A stretch of 64,000 bases of DNA, from the NCBI GenBank assembly GCA_032622095.1, contig CP136066.1:190084816-190148815 (forward strand). The letters run 5' to 3'. Below, one piece after another: positions 40,101-42,669 of the stretch. Under the pieces are notes generated by a model. It made no database searches. It worked only from the letters and a program-made list of their open reading frames with translations, and had not been told where the DNA came from. A program made the position numbers and the translations under genes. The number at the start of each line of letters is the position of its first letter. Within the stretch, counting starts at the first letter, position 1. The stretch comes from Siphonodentalium dalli. Taxonomy: Eukaryota > Mollusca > Scaphopoda > Gadilida > Siphonodentaliidae.

Positions 40101-42669
40101 GAAGTCACTGTCGTTGCATTGGCGTGTTAATGCTTGTGATCAGCTTCGATCGCACCTAGGGCTTTAGACGCATTTGGTTCAAAGAATATGGAAAATTGTC
40201 ATAATTCATGTTGGATTCCAACAACAAATCAGATGGGCTTAAATACACTAAGATAATAGAAATATATCAATTTTGCAGATTATATCCCGCAATGGAAACG
40301 TCTTGCGTGGCACGAAAGTCCGTTTTCAAATGTCACGTGCCTTGTATTGCATTCTCAAAGACATAAATATTGGCTTTTGTCGTAGCACAGTTTCTTACCA
40401 TAAAGTCAAGATATGATTTCCCATTTCACCAATGGTGAATATAAACCACTGCGTTTATACCTGGTGTCTAGTAAATGTGTGGCCGTGGAAGATGTTAGAA
40501 ATGTACAGTTATACCAAGGTTATACATTGTAGATTTTATTCACAGGGACTTGTCCTGGTCTAGAGAGAATGGACGACAGACATATTCAGCAACTTCACTG
40601 GAGGACGAAGCAATGCAAAATGGACTACAATGTCTCAGGTCAGTTGTCTGGGGAGGTAAAAAATAAATGGTGTGCCTTCCACGTCAGTGGTCTCATGAGG
40701 GGTGGGGGTCAATGATGAGTCTTTCAGGTCAGTGGTCTCTATCTATCTATTGGTACTGGTCGACCCCCATATATGGGTGTTATCACCAGGCGCAGTCAGT
40801 GCAAGTTAGTGGAAAATAGAGTGATAGGGTGACAAGTTTGTCAGTTAAAAGAATATGTACAGATAAAAGCATTTTAAAAACAAAGGTTGCTGTCAGGTTC
40901 ATGGTTGTAGCTGATAAGCTCTCCTCCTGAACTGGTCAGGGTCAGAGAGCTTAATCTGATCAGGCGGGAGTTGGTTCCAGAGTATAGCAGTTGATGGGAA
41001 GAATGAATGTCTAAAATAGTTTGGCCCTAAAATAGTTTGGCCCAGTATGAATTCGACGATAAGTGTCAGCGTTGCGATATCTGCTGTGTCTTAGTGGTTT
41101 CTGAAGGTATTCTGGGATTGTAATATCTACTTGATTATGGACTATTATACTGAAGAGGGATAATTTTGAGATGGTTCTTCTGTCCTCAAGGGGTTTCAGT
41201 TCTAATTCTGTCCTCATTTTTGACAAACTTGAGAATCTTGAATAGTCATTAAAAATCCAACGGATGGCCCGATTTTGTACTCGTTAAATTTTAGTTATGT
41301 TTTCTGAGGTATGAGGGGACCAAATTGCAGCGGCATACTCTAACTTTTGTCTAACCATGGCCTGATAAGCTGCTTTCTTGAGTGCTTTATTTTGTGTTTT
41401 GACATTCCTTTTTAGGAATCCCAGGGACTGATTTGCACTTAGAGTTGTTCGTTGTATGTGGGCATTGAATGAGAGATTGCTTGTGAGGTCGATTCCCAAA
41501 TATCGCGCATTATTGACATGATCAAGTACTTGAGAGTGTAGGATGTAGTCACAAATTATGGGTTTTGCTTTGCGGCTGACTGTGAGGACTTGACATTTTG
41601 AGGGGTTAAAGGCCATATCCCAATTTTGCTCCCATGTCTGTAGTTTATTTAGGTCGTTTTGTAATTGTTCGCAGTCATTCGAGTTAGTTATTGTATTGTA
41701 TAGTGCGGTGTCATCAGCAAATAAGCGTGTTTGAGCAGTTATGTGGTTTGGAGGAGGAGGGGGAGGGGTAAATGGTAAGTCTTTCGTGTTTGTGGTCTGG
41801 GGTGGAATCACCGAAATGGGGTGGGCGGCTTTATTATGATACTATGTTCCTTTTGAGGATAATATATTATTCGAATTTGAATTTAGGCCGTGTGTTCGCT
41901 TCTGTTCCGTTCCTGTATCGACGTGTGATGCTATTGTATTCTACTCACGCCTATATTTTGATATACTATGAACTTACTGAAGTGAGCCGATTCTCATTCA
42001 AACGCTTTTTATTTTGCCACATAAAAAAATAAAATGGACGCCATTTTAAAATATTTTTGTCAACTTCAGGTGCTTGGACTTCGTATCCTTACGATACCAC
42101 GGAGATCTCGACGGTGGATGTAAGCAGGTCAGACTCGATGTTTGTTATGGGAGATAGCAGGGGTTATATGAAACTGTTCAGGCACCCATGCGTCAAATCA
42201 GAGGTGAATATGTAGTGTTTACTGTTCACACATTGTCTGTATACATATTTCGGTGAGTCAACCAGCGATAGTTGTGAAGTAGAGAATATATTTATTTGTT
42301 AATATTTTTTCTTCAACGATCTATACTTCACAGTAGGGGTGGTCGCAGCTTGAGATTGCATGCTTTTTTGTGACTTTTTGAGCCGATATCGCAAAAAAAA
42401 ACACAACAACAATGAAGTAATTACCCCGGAGAAATTCCATGTTCATTGTTATAATTGCCTTGATAATAAAGGGCGTTTTATTTCTCACCTGCGTGTGCAG
42501 TTGATAACGGTTGATAAAGTTCTTCTTCTTTTATGTATATTTGCAGGCATTCTGTCATACATACAAGGCTCATCAGGTGACCCAGGGTGTACGATTCTCT
42601 CCCGGTGACCAATACGTACTGACCATCGGAGGGAAAGATACGTGTCTACTTCAGTGGAAGGTTGTGTGA
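3934..42669 (+). CDS. EMAP-like (EML) protein with N-terminal EF-hands, 22 exons, 5' partial
   Basis: Spliced gene-level entry; exons are listed separately. The 22 exons join in one frame to give 964 residues plus stop, and the first codon needs one base from an unseen upstream exon. Numbering from that codon: degenerate EF-hand loop 54-65, canonical loop 90-101, basic Ser/Lys linker about 160-325, HELP motif about 339-362, then WD-type blades to 964. EML proteins bind tubulin and microtubules through the HELP plus tandem-propeller unit; the roughly 640 residues here fit that unit. Most EMLs carry an N-terminal coiled coil, which is replaced here by EF-hands, implying calcium control (inference). 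Introns hold most of the mobile DNA of the window. The family is certain. The orthologue and the individual exon ends are less so. Confidence 0.9.
4291..6150. mobile_element. Foldback-like element with internal 175-bp satellite
   Basis: Left end AAAAATTGAGCTCC-TGAATTCC (4291) and right end GGAATTCAAGGAGCTTAAAAATT (to about 6150) are inverted copies. The left arm carries several CCCAGTT units and the right arm the matching AACTGGG units. The left arm (4291-4590) is one and a half satellite units in reverse orientation; the rest is forward. It has no transposase and lies in an EML intron. The layout (long inverted ends built of tandem repeats, no ORF) matches foldback elements such as FB or Galileo; the class is inferred. 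The short ORFs inside are repeat translations. Confidence 0.75.
4591..6100 (+). repeat. Satellite-like array, period about 175 bp, about nine units
   Basis: The block GGAAGGGGCTGCATGGTCGC recurs at about 4745, 4920, 5092, 5268, 5442, 5618, 5791 and 5966. Each unit runs through CCCGCGGGGTGGCACCGCAC, CCCGGGTGGCCACCATGACT, CCGATTTAGTAACGAAAAGT and CACGACTTCAGCCCAATTTT. Units differ by only a few bases. They are GC-rich against an AT-rich background. Confidence 0.9.
6151..6225 (+). repeat. 38-bp tandem duplication
   Basis: A unit beginning GTAAGAAACATTTATTTAAA is present twice in direct, essentially identical copies right after the foldback element. It may have arisen when the element inserted, or by slippage. 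Confidence 0.8.
6222..6301. mobile_element. Palindromic MITE, CCAATGCATTCTC family
   Basis: CCAATGCATTCTCTTATATA and its inverse flank a short centre (GCGACCTATGGTCG), giving a near-perfect hairpin of about 75 bp. Other full or partial copies are near 6605, 18489, 32290, 38203, 38283 and 39608. It is non-coding. Confidence 0.7.
6345..6545 (+). repeat. Interspersed repeat, GCGACGCAAAGCAAAATCGC family (partial)
   Basis: Shares ordered blocks with 38401-38775 and 62715-63065, including a CTCCAGTACAAAACCTG segment, GACGCAAAGCAAAATCGC and AAAGTCACTTAAA. It is non-coding and its class is unknown; the CCAATGCATTCTC hairpin next to it may be part of the same larger repeat. Confidence 0.55.
6641..6762. 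mobile_element. Near-perfect palindrome of about 120 bp
   Basis: GTGCTCTATGAACAATGCAA on the left is matched inverted at about 6741-6760, and the arms meet at GACTCGAGTC near 6702 with almost no loop. It could form a hairpin with arms of about 58 bp. It is likely a palindromic MITE or a recent inverted duplication. Confidence 0.75.
6763..7277 (+). other. Intron sequence, no gene seen
   Basis: Contains a short C8-9 tract near 6862 and ordinary AT-rich intron sequence ending in the T-rich acceptor before 7278. I see no other feature. Confidence 0.5.
7278..7375 (+). CDS. EML-like gene exon 2: start of EF-hand 2
   Basis: Acceptor TTTTTTTTAAAG|GTG, donor ATAAG|GTATGT, entry phase 0, exit phase 2. 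It encodes residues 66-98, an entering helix (LYGALYRGLLKRC) followed by the first nine positions of the EF loop DHEHDGQIS; the loop is completed by the next exon. An intron inside the EF loop gives a strong phase check, because only this join restores the canonical loop. Confidence 0.85.
7480..8356 (+). pseudogene. LINE 3' fragment: C-terminal domain, 3'UTR and tail
   Basis: An open stretch to 7842 encodes the C-terminal Cys/His domain of a LINE ORF2 (TICKHCGHLYHNQVEHMFLHC). It aligns along its length with the minus-strand fragment at 47216-47620 (TVCHACFKNYDNELLHAIRYC). The 3'UTR ends in a CTCCC...GGAG hairpin (8321-8336), AATAAA (8337-8342) and a CT repeat. A GAT/GAC-rich microsatellite (7438-7480) lies at the 5' truncation point. 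This is a dead 5'-truncated copy in an EML intron. Confidence 0.75.
8425..10730. mobile_element. 2.3-kb DNA element with ~340-bp inverted ends
   Basis: The left end (8425-8760) begins CTAAACAACGAACACAAACG. The right end (about 10345-10730) is its inverse, ending TTCGTTGTTTAG. Both ends abut TA, which could be a target duplication. The outermost bases are tandem ACAAACGAAC units, more numerous on the right. Matching blocks inside the arms include GGTGTTAATTAACTAC and GACCTCTGATGTTTCCCGTG. The 1.6-kb centre has only short frames with no transposase I recognise, so this is a non-autonomous DNA transposon of unknown superfamily. Confidence 0.8.
10970..11159 (+). CDS. EML-like gene exon 3: end of EF-hand 2
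   Basis: Acceptor AAATTCCAG|T, donor CAAAAG|GTAGGT, entry phase 2, exit phase 0. The first codons finish the EF loop with Glu at position 12 (WPEF) and the exiting helix LNFMEKAQTNARKK. A charged linker follows (LLKVPEKRKNEQ) to residue 161. Together with exon 2 this makes a canonical 12-residue calcium-binding loop (D-x-E-x-D-G-x-I-S-x-x-E). Confidence 0.88.
11160..11967 (+). other. Intron sequence, no gene seen
   Basis: Ordinary AT-rich intron between exons 3 and 4. The short open frames here show no family resemblance or codon pattern. Confidence 0.5.
11968..12185 (-). mobile_element. LINE 3' tail with conserved stem-loop
   Basis: Read on the minus strand, it runs through a stem-loop (GGGGC...AAGTT...AACTT...GCCCC, + coordinates 12012-12042) and ends in AATAAAATATGTTTAAA. 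The same architecture with a different but compensated outer stem is at 25979-26013. No coding part remains. It is the 3' end of an extremely 5'-truncated LINE (inferred). Confidence 0.55.
12456..12624 (+). CDS. EML-like gene exon 4: Ser-rich linker
   Basis: Acceptor GCTAAACAG|GCT, donor GAAG|GTACGC, entry phase 0, exit phase 1. It encodes a low-complexity linker with SALSLNSSINSGKLSSPR, TPEETPK and a Lys/Glu-rich end. EML proteins typically have a Ser/Thr-rich basic region before the HELP motif; this exon and the next occupy that position. No fold is predicted. Confidence 0.75.
12736..13525 (+). repeat. Minisatellite, about 62-bp unit, about 12 copies
   Basis: Units contain ATTAAATATTACTTATTATA, AAGAGGAATATGGGGCTTGA and TTGGTTGCCCTATAGCAGTG. 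Copies differ by point changes and small indels; one partial unit is duplicated near 13050-13085. The array fills most of the intron between exons 4 and 5. Confidence 0.9.
13671..13922 (+). CDS. EML-like gene exon 5: Lys/Glu-rich linker
   Basis: Acceptor TTTTATATTGAAG|AA, donor AGGA|GTGAGT, entry and exit phase 1. It encodes a strongly charged segment of about 84 residues (KVETPKKIDAKNKKKSGDKE, KKEAQKENTPE). The Lys-rich composition suits contact with the acidic tubulin surface (inference). The acceptor has a weak pyrimidine tract, so the 5' border is less certain than the others. Confidence 0.72.
14358..14505 (+). repeat. 148-bp direct repeat, left copy flanking a LINE
   Basis: Runs from GATCTATGAAGC to CATCGTCTAT. 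The copy at 17507-17654 has the same length and differs at about two positions. The interval between them is exactly one minus-strand LINE: this copy ends at its AT tail and the other begins at its 5' truncation point. The simplest reading is an unusually long target-site duplication. Confidence 0.8.
14506..15351 (-). mobile_element. 3'UTR and tail of the LINE at 14.5-17.5 kb
   Basis: Read on the minus strand it ends with a CTCCC...GGAG hairpin (+14526-14541), AATAAA (complement of 14519-14524) and an AT microsatellite abutting the 148-bp repeat. A long CA/CG-type microsatellite (about 14728-14860) lies inside and gives rise to spurious frames on both strands. Confidence 0.7.
15352..17490 (-). 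pseudogene. LINE reverse transcriptase, 5'-truncated, frameshifted
   Basis: The frame is open from about 17490 down to 15591. It shows GKAAGPDMVCYEHI, FDSYRAITLLPVIYKTLEKV, a DVHKAFDTVW block, GARQGGILSPLLYMMYIDDL, a catalytic ADD in QADDMTLMS (the usual preceding Phe is Gln) and FLYNPTKCKVIVFN. The C-terminal NVCTLCNKA begins a Cys/His domain. A frameshift near 15600-15650 moves the end into another frame, which continues to 15352 (ELFLLHLTNLPVELFSF). The copy starts inside the RT domain; endonuclease and ORF1 are absent. It lies antisense in an EML intron and belongs with the fragments at 7.5 and 47.2 kb. Confidence 0.88.
17507..17654 (+). repeat. 148-bp direct repeat, right copy
   Basis: Partner of 14358-14505, immediately upstream (element sense) of the truncated LINE. 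Its minus strand has a short open frame (NWYGRPIAKTCDMSIHRQYL) present in both copies. I do not recognise it, and it may be a piece of an older element. Confidence 0.8.
17655..18488 (+). other. Intron sequence, no gene seen
   Basis: AT-rich sequence without repeats I could place. A 78-codon frame at 17812-18048 has no recognisable motif and lacks splice or promoter context. Confidence 0.5.
18489..18568. mobile_element. Palindromic MITE, CCAATGCATTCTC family
   Basis: Hairpin of ATGCAATGCATTTTCTGTAT and its diverged inverse around GCGAGTCGACC, related to 6222-6301. The two arms have diverged more than in that copy. Confidence 0.6.
18878..19012 (+). repeat. 68-bp tandem duplication
   Basis: A unit containing TTATATAGACACATACCGGT and TACTCTTATACCCTG-GGACATCAT occurs twice with few differences. 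Each unit holds the small palindrome ACATACCGGTATGT. Confidence 0.8.
19490..20993. mobile_element. Poly(G)-ended inverted-repeat element, long copy
   Basis: The left end has a G14 run followed by TCGGAAAAAAAATTCC, AGACACGTATGAT and GGGTGGGTGGGTGGG. The right end is the inverse (ATCATACGTGCCTGG, TTTTTTTCGAC, C14), with further GGGTGGGTG blocks inside. A second copy is at 34846-35420. The terminal runs plus GGGTGGG blocks are potential G-quadruplex sequences. No transposase was seen. The centre contains a nested palindrome at 20326-20463. Confidence 0.7.
20326..20463. mobile_element. Palindromic MITE nested in the poly(G) element
   Basis: ACAGTAATGCCCTAATTAAA on the left and its near-perfect inverse on the right form arms of about 57 bp (also CCACAGCAGAATAATGGGTA) with a loop of about 25 bp. 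Confidence 0.8.
21020..21618. mobile_element. 600-bp MITE with TTAAAGG-GTACTGTACGCCA ends
   Basis: Starts TTAAAGGAGTACTGTACGCC and ends with the inverse, GGCGTACAGTACCCCTTTAA. One mismatch separates the two 21-bp ends. The interior is AT-rich and non-coding. The terminal TTAA may be target sequence, but the superfamily is not clear. Confidence 0.8.
21733..21871 (+). CDS. EML-like gene exon 6: start of HELP region
   Basis: Acceptor TGTCACCTACAG|GA, donor GACTGGGT|GTGAGT, entry phase 1, exit phase 2. It encodes residues 302-348, ending PPEERLQLDWV, which matches the beginning of the hydrophobic EML (HELP) motif. The upstream part (KGKKRELQFIKP) resembles the short stretch that precedes HELP in EML proteins. 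Confidence 0.88.
21938..22575 (+). repeat. Duplicated segment, copy 1, with a palindromic head
   Basis: Begins GGGTACTATTATATACATGT and leads into an inverted repeat (about 21960-22094) centred on GAATAGTCCACGAGCC. It then continues through ATTATATCGAACAT, GACGATGGCAGGGGAGC and GCAAAGACATTTTGGCGAA. Copy 2 at 22585-23285 follows the same order with substitutions and indels. Confidence 0.75.
22585..23285 (+). repeat. Duplicated segment, copy 2, with a near-perfect palindrome
   Basis: The inverted repeat here (about 22602-22732, arms beginning AATAATGAATGTCTTG or the equivalent) is almost perfect, with AGTGGTCCTCGAGGAGGAAT on one arm and its inverse on the other. The tail matches copy 1. The pair looks like a tandem duplication of one palindrome-headed element. 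Confidence 0.75.
23291..23414 (+). repeat. 61-bp tandem duplication with CCAAT and CACGTG motifs
   Basis: Each unit contains GTGTGCAGCCAATCAG and AAAGTCACGTGAGATATAAT. CCAAT and CACGTG are also promoter-type motifs, but here they sit in the middle of an EML intron, and similarity to a repeat is the safer reading. Confidence 0.75.
24279..24428 (+). CDS. EML-like gene exon 7: HELP core and first blade
   Basis: Acceptor TCATTTTGCAG|C, donor AAGTG|GTAAGT, entry and exit phase 2. It encodes YGYRGNDCRKN, followed by ASGEIAYFIANIVVMYS and HTEDIK. This order (GYRG-D-RNN, GE-VYF-A--VV-Y, H--D-K) is diagnostic for the HELP-to-propeller join of EML proteins. Confidence 0.93.
24429..24524 (+). repeat. 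Direct repeat of the exon 7 splice donor
   Basis: GTAAGTTCATTAGTCAAATA at the exon 7 donor (24429) recurs at 24501 with one change, 72 bp downstream. Use of the second donor would read into an in-frame TAA at once, so it could only truncate the protein. Confidence 0.75.
24635..25640 (+). pseudogene. LINE ORF2 C-terminal half, several lesions
   Basis: Starts in the RT thumb: CHLGIVLQSDLQWDLAI, then LRKLKYMLSRKTIDTLF and ILEYGSCVWDSAPD. An in-frame TGA lies at about 24928 in the context AA-stop-VVSGLTRS, most likely from CGA. A frameshift follows near 25020. The ORF at 25118-25474 carries the rest (FFPKTIQVWNCLANDIK and a CTCG...H...C motif). This is a 5'-truncated, decayed copy lying in sense in an EML intron. 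Confidence 0.85.
25641..26090 (+). mobile_element. 3'UTR of the LINE at 24.6 kb, with stem-loop and tail
   Basis: Holds a two-part stem-loop at 25979-26013 (GGAGG/CCTCC outside, AAGTT/AACTT inside) and ends AATAAAAATATGTTTAAA. The fragment at 11968-12185 (minus) shares this structure and ending. Confidence 0.65.
26285..26357 (+). CDS. EML-like gene exon 8: propeller blade
   Basis: Acceptor AACTTTGCAG|C, donor CCTAAG|GTGCGT, entry phase 2, exit phase 0. It encodes CMAVHSNGVTIATGQFGSR and THDGPK. EML proteins have K-C-hAVHP-----ATGQ at this point. The short length and both phases fit the flanking exons. Confidence 0.88.
26441..27993. mobile_element. 1.55-kb element with ~65-bp terminal inverted repeats
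   Basis: AGTCAGAAATGGTAACGCGC at about 26450 is repeated inverted at about 27965-27985. The match continues through TCATATACTATATACCCATG and ATTATAGAATA. The interior contains a 28-bp tandem duplication (near 26849-26903) and a 38-bp one (about 27657-27735), and only short frames. I see no transposase, so it is a non-autonomous DNA element of unknown class. Confidence 0.75.
28073..28160 (+). ncRNA. 5S rRNA-derived block, unit 1
   Basis: Matches the 3' two thirds of 5S rRNA: GTCTGATCACTGAAGTTAAG, CAACGTCGG, TTGGTCCTTGAGTGGGTGAC and ATTCCGGGTGCTG. The 5' third of 5S is missing, so this is not a functional rRNA. The region of the internal pol III promoter (A box, intermediate element, C box) is largely kept. 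Confidence 0.72.
28395..28474 (+). ncRNA. 5S rRNA-derived block, unit 2 (internal deletion)
   Basis: Same as unit 1 but missing about 13 bases (CAACGTCGGACTC), which removes part of the A-box region. It keeps ATGATCACCGAAGTTAAG and the GGTGCTG end. The deletion makes independent transcription less likely. Confidence 0.65.
28702..28793 (+). ncRNA. 5S rRNA-derived block, unit 3
   Basis: Contains ATGATCACCAAAGTTAAGCA, ACGTCGAGCTCGGTTGGTTC and TTGGATGGGTCACAGGCTTG. In TTGGATGGGT it is closer to canonical 5S than unit 1. The tail is truncated and diverged. Confidence 0.68.
28851..29353 (+). other. Intron sequence, no gene seen
   Basis: Ordinary intron up to the strong acceptor TTTATTTTGCAG before exon 9. 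The short frames show no motif. Confidence 0.5.
29354..29458 (+). CDS. EML-like gene exon 9: WD-type blade
   Basis: Acceptor TTTTATTTTGCAG|GCG, donor TCGACG|GTATGA, phase 0 at both ends, 35 codons. It encodes HIRIWRADNLTTVHVLDSD and MVTCLAFHNST. EML proteins have H-R-W----L-T---L at the same place. It completes the blade begun in exon 8. Confidence 0.92.
29690..29990. mobile_element. Inverted GAATGAGGTTCCCAGAGGG repeats
   Basis: Several copies of CAGAATGAGGT-CCC-AGAGGGTGAATTTAGTGA in both orientations, with palindromes around TAGTGACGCTACC. It is related to the cleaner element at 37752-38032. The copy is scrambled, probably nested or partly deleted. Confidence 0.6.
30251..30704 (+). repeat. 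54-bp minisatellite repeating a splice acceptor and exon start
   Basis: Eight units (starts about 30252, 30305, 30359, 30413, 30467, 30521, 30575, 30629) run straight into exon 10. Each unit reads GACATAATGCTGGCTATTGA and ends TTCCCGTTTTATAG, so each repeats the AG acceptor and the first 20 or so bases of exon 10. The second unit has lost the AG. The unit is 18 codons; on the minus strand it gives an 18-residue repeat that I take to be meaningless. Confidence 0.92.
30683..30769 (+). CDS. EML-like gene exon 10: WD-type blade
   Basis: Acceptor CCCGTTTTATAG|GAC, donor GTCGTG|GTAAGA, phase 0 at both ends, 29 codons. It encodes DIMLAIDGSQQKTLSAWN and TGELLTS. EML proteins have a LL-AVD-S--H-LS-WD block here. 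The acceptor is the last of a tandem series; only this one avoids an in-frame stop, because each upstream unit ends in TAG in this frame. Confidence 0.9.
31534..31677 (+). CDS. EML-like gene exon 11: propeller blade
   Basis: Acceptor TCGGTGTTTCAG|ATG, donor TATGAG|GTACCA, phase 0 at both ends, 48 codons. It encodes a VVCDIDFNKKMDDTFVTTGK stretch and HIEWWKF, a WD-repeat strand set in which Trp-Trp replaces the usual F-W. The resemblance to the EML blade with a TCGKSHI-FW signature is clear. Confidence 0.92.
31735..31915 (+). repeat. Partial copy of the CCGGAAC palindromic element
   Basis: Shares CAGTGCCGGCAGCAATTTTCCGG and TCTAACA-TAACAGTG blocks (with small changes) with 808-1030. Direct ATTGCC-TAATGAA-TGATACAAT repeats lie at 31760-31832. 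It is non-coding. Confidence 0.5.
31975..32115 (+). CDS. EML-like gene exon 12: WD-type blade
   Basis: Acceptor CATCATTTTCAG|ACG, donor CATGAT|GTGAGT, phase 0 at both ends, 47 codons. It encodes LRAKFIICAIHNDKGDLITG, then DSNGTVYVWG and AHD. TGDSNG-VYVW is a hallmark blade of the EML family. Confidence 0.95.
32256..32420. mobile_element. Copy of the CCAATGCATTCTC repeat
   Basis: Diverged hairpin copy (GGCCAATGTATTCTCTTATA with its inverse near 32355) plus flanks shared with 38160-38412, such as GCAAA-T-AGGAAGCTCCAGTCA. Confidence 0.6.
32603..32716 (+). CDS. EML-like gene exon 13: WD-type blade
   Basis: Acceptor TATTTATCCAG|GGT, donor ATATCG|GTAACG, phase 0 at both ends, 38 codons. It encodes GPVYSMLIHRGYLITGGRDG and TVHSWKW. 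The GG-DG pattern followed by a Trp-ended strand matches the next EML blade. Confidence 0.94.
32800..33430 (+). other. Intron sequence, no gene seen
   Basis: AT-rich intron. The frame at 33078-33272 has no motif and no splice context. Confidence 0.45.
33442..33572. mobile_element. Inverted-repeat element, CGGATATGGTGTCATGTGAGG arms
   Basis: GTTACGGG and CGGATATGGTGTCATGTGAG on the left are mirrored by CTCACATGACACCATATCCG and CCCGTAAC on the right. A GC-rich inner palindrome (AGGCTCGGCCTACGGCCTCGCCT) sits in the centre. It is a compact, near-perfect foldback. Confidence 0.78.
33706..34158. mobile_element. MITE, TACTCAATCCGATCAGACG ends, copy 1
   Basis: Begins TACTCAATCCGATCAGACGG and ends with the inverse, CCGTCTGATCGGATTGAGTA. 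It shares internal blocks GAGTCGAGGAACCCACCCAT, GACAGTGGTTAGCATTATTT and AATAAATCGATT with copies at 50537, 51811 and 52668. It is non-coding and about 450 bp long. Confidence 0.85.
34304..34459 (+). CDS. EML-like gene exon 14: propeller blade
   Basis: Acceptor ACACTTCGAACAG|ATC, donor ACCCAG|GTAATG, phase 0 at both ends, 52 codons. It encodes GGIRVLQIQEDYLLMGTTVN and SIIIAS, with a loop before the next blade. The G-IR-I----LLVGT--N-I pattern marks the link between the first and second EML propellers. Confidence 0.92.
34846..35420. mobile_element. Poly(G)-ended inverted-repeat element, short copy
   Basis: Left end TATAATACAG followed by G17, then GGAAAAAAAGTTTTTTTT and GGGGTGGGTGGG. The right end is ACGTGCCTGCAAATTTTTTC, CGACTCCCCCCCC and TGTATAATAT. 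GGGGTGGGTGG blocks also occur near 35271 and 35332. A CCAAGATGGCTGCTGGC block (35101) links it with the array at 45.8 kb. It is about 575 bp against 1.5 kb for the other copy. Confidence 0.75.
35421..36054 (+). other. Intron, one short repeat
   Basis: TTAACTGACTGGGAGAATCC (35460) followed by ATTTAGTATATAGAAATGGT is a dispersed repeat end, also seen at 39035 and 49572. I see nothing else. Confidence 0.5.
36055..36195 (+). CDS. EML-like gene exon 15: WD-type blade
   Basis: Acceptor GTCGATTTCAG|GGT, donor CACAGG|GTGAGT, phase 0 at both ends, 47 codons. It encodes GHFDDLRGICSL and LGDIITAGIDGNICSFS. GH-D-L-G-----(5)---TAG-D opens the second EML propeller. The usual DK-VR-W core is changed to GNICSF. 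Confidence 0.93.
36749..36825 (+). CDS. EML-like gene exon 16: propeller blade
   Basis: Acceptor TTTCGTTCTAG|GGA, donor GGGTG|GTGAGT, phase 0 in, phase 2 out. It encodes GYRFLCLDCFEQGDILTIAL and GTRDG. The last codon is split with exon 17 (TG|T, Cys). Confidence 0.88.
36826..37486 (+). other. Intron sequence, no gene seen
   Basis: Ordinary AT-rich intron between exons 16 and 17, ending in a long pyrimidine tract before 37487. Confidence 0.5.
37487..37584 (+). CDS. EML-like gene exon 17: propeller blade
   Basis: Acceptor TTTTCTTTTCCACAG|T, donor TGCACAG|GTATTA, phase 2 in, phase 1 out. It encodes INIIRVENECTVDVQLY and DRINAIRFC. The frame that looks longest here is a different one and lacks family resemblance; phase continuity selects this reading. 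Confidence 0.85.
37752..38032. mobile_element. 280-bp nested-palindrome MITE
   Basis: GCCTTGAAATAGGGTGTCTG near 37767 is mirrored at about 37997-38016. Inside, each half is itself a palindrome of GCAGAATGAGGTCCCC-AGGGTGAATTTGGTGATGCTA around CCCAGCATAGCGGG, so the element can fold as one long hairpin or two smaller ones. Relatives are at 29690-29990 and 62372-62505. Confidence 0.85.
38160..38412. mobile_element. Fullest copy of the CCAATGCATTCTC repeat
   Basis: Opens AACCCTTTCATGGCGGGAGC and closes GCTCCAGTCACGGAAGGGTT, which are inverted relatives. It encloses two hairpins (38203-38265 and 38283-38365). This copy suggests that the small hairpins elsewhere are fragments of a 250-bp inverted-repeat element. 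Confidence 0.7.
38413..38790 (+). repeat. Interspersed repeat, GCCGATATCGCAATAAACATT family
   Basis: Ordered blocks shared with 62715-63065: GTAGAGATCATACTCCACCA, GAGCCGATATCGCAATAAAC, GACGCAAAGCAAA-TCGC and TTTCGAGTTGGGACCTTCAC. A partial copy is at 42330-42440. It is non-coding and its class is unknown. Confidence 0.65.
39135..39250 (+). CDS. EML-like gene exon 18: WD-type blade
   Basis: Acceptor TTTCTCGTTGCAG|AT, donor GTTCAG|GTATGT, phase 1 in, phase 0 out. It encodes DGSYVASASQCGVIFLWHW and an acidic loop (EEVTEDDTKE). DG-Y-A-AS-D--I-LY is the matching EML blade. Confidence 0.92.
39559..39722. mobile_element. Partial copy of the CCAATGCATTCTC repeat
   Basis: Begins CCCTTTCATGACTGGAGGTG, shows GCGCTGGTACAGCATTAAAA and ends within GGCCAATGTATTATCTTATA. 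It matches the left half of 38160-38412. Confidence 0.6.
39796..39895 (+). CDS. EML-like gene exon 19: propeller blade
   Basis: Acceptor TTTTATTACAG|GGG, donor CGTCT|GTAAGT, phase 0 in, phase 1 out. The first half (GHYGSIVSLDWSEEN) matches the EML GHSS-V-HLDWS motif. The second half (LTPILKSCSVILERFV) is poorly conserved, so the 3' border is the least certain part. Confidence 0.8.
40546..40638 (+). CDS. EML-like gene exon 20: propeller blade
   Basis: Acceptor TTTTATTCACAG|GG, donor TCTCAG|GTCAGT, phase 1 at both ends. Of three open frames, phase continuity picks the one giving DRHIQQLHWRTKQC and DYNVS, which fits the EML D----W-TWTC segment. Minisatellite units that follow resemble the donor. 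Confidence 0.78.
40637..40740 (+). repeat. Short minisatellite at the exon 20 donor
   Basis: About two units of 45 bp (GTCAGTGGTCTCATGAGGGG, GTCAATGATGAGTCTTTCAG) start at the exon 20 donor, so CAGGTCAGT recurs at 40727. Related sequence on the far side of the LINE (AAATGGTAAGTCTTTCGTGT at 41768) implies that the LINE landed inside this array. Confidence 0.65.
40738..41760 (-). pseudogene. LINE ORF2 C-terminal part, 5'-truncated
   Basis: Starts just before the catalytic motif (TRLFADDTALYN) at about 41735 and runs through WDMAFNPSKCQVLTVS, ARYLGIDLTSNLSFNAHI and LEYAAAIWSPHTSENI. A stop or frameshift near 41284 is followed in another frame by ELELKPLEDRRTISKLSLF and later thumb sequence, further broken towards 40800. 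The 3' end is an AATAGATAGATAG tail. It lies antisense in the EML intron between exons 20 and 21. Confidence 0.85.
42070..42203 (+). CDS. EML-like gene exon 21: propeller blade
   Basis: Acceptor GTCAACTTCAG|GT, donor TCAGAG|GTGAAT, phase 1 in, phase 0 out. It encodes VDVSRSDSMFVMGDSRGYMK and LFRHPC. The VD-S-----L--GDD-G-VKLF-YPC signature of EML proteins is unmistakable. Confidence 0.95.
42547..42669 (+). CDS. EML-like gene exon 22: last blade and stop
   Basis: Acceptor TATATTTGCAG|GCA, phase 0, 40 codons and TGA. It encodes YKAHQVTQGVRFSPGD and YVLTIGGKDTCLLQWKV. EML proteins end with H-S-V--V-F---D--L-S-GG-D--V-QW, so the protein ends at the family's usual C-terminus. Confidence 0.95.
   Translation, partial: AFCHTYKAHQVTQGVRFSPGDQYVLTIGGKDTCLLQWKVV

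Noticed and set aside
40279-40386. Possible extra EML exon after TTTTGCAG, reading YYIPQWKRLAWHES
   Set aside because: The acceptor and entry phase are good, but there is no donor before a stop at about 40384, and exon 19 to exon 20 join in phase without it. It could be an alternative terminal exon; cDNA would decide.
40546-40638. Alternative frame of exon 20 reading DLSWSRENGRQ
   Set aside because: It resembles the DWS motif of exon 19 but would break the phase with exons 19 and 21. The chosen frame keeps the EML-like W-TKQC segment.
41284-41811. Pro-rich start of the minus-strand LINE frame as a real N-terminus
   Set aside because: The proline run is the translation of a GGA/GGGGGA tract at the insertion junction; LINE homology begins at the FADD region.
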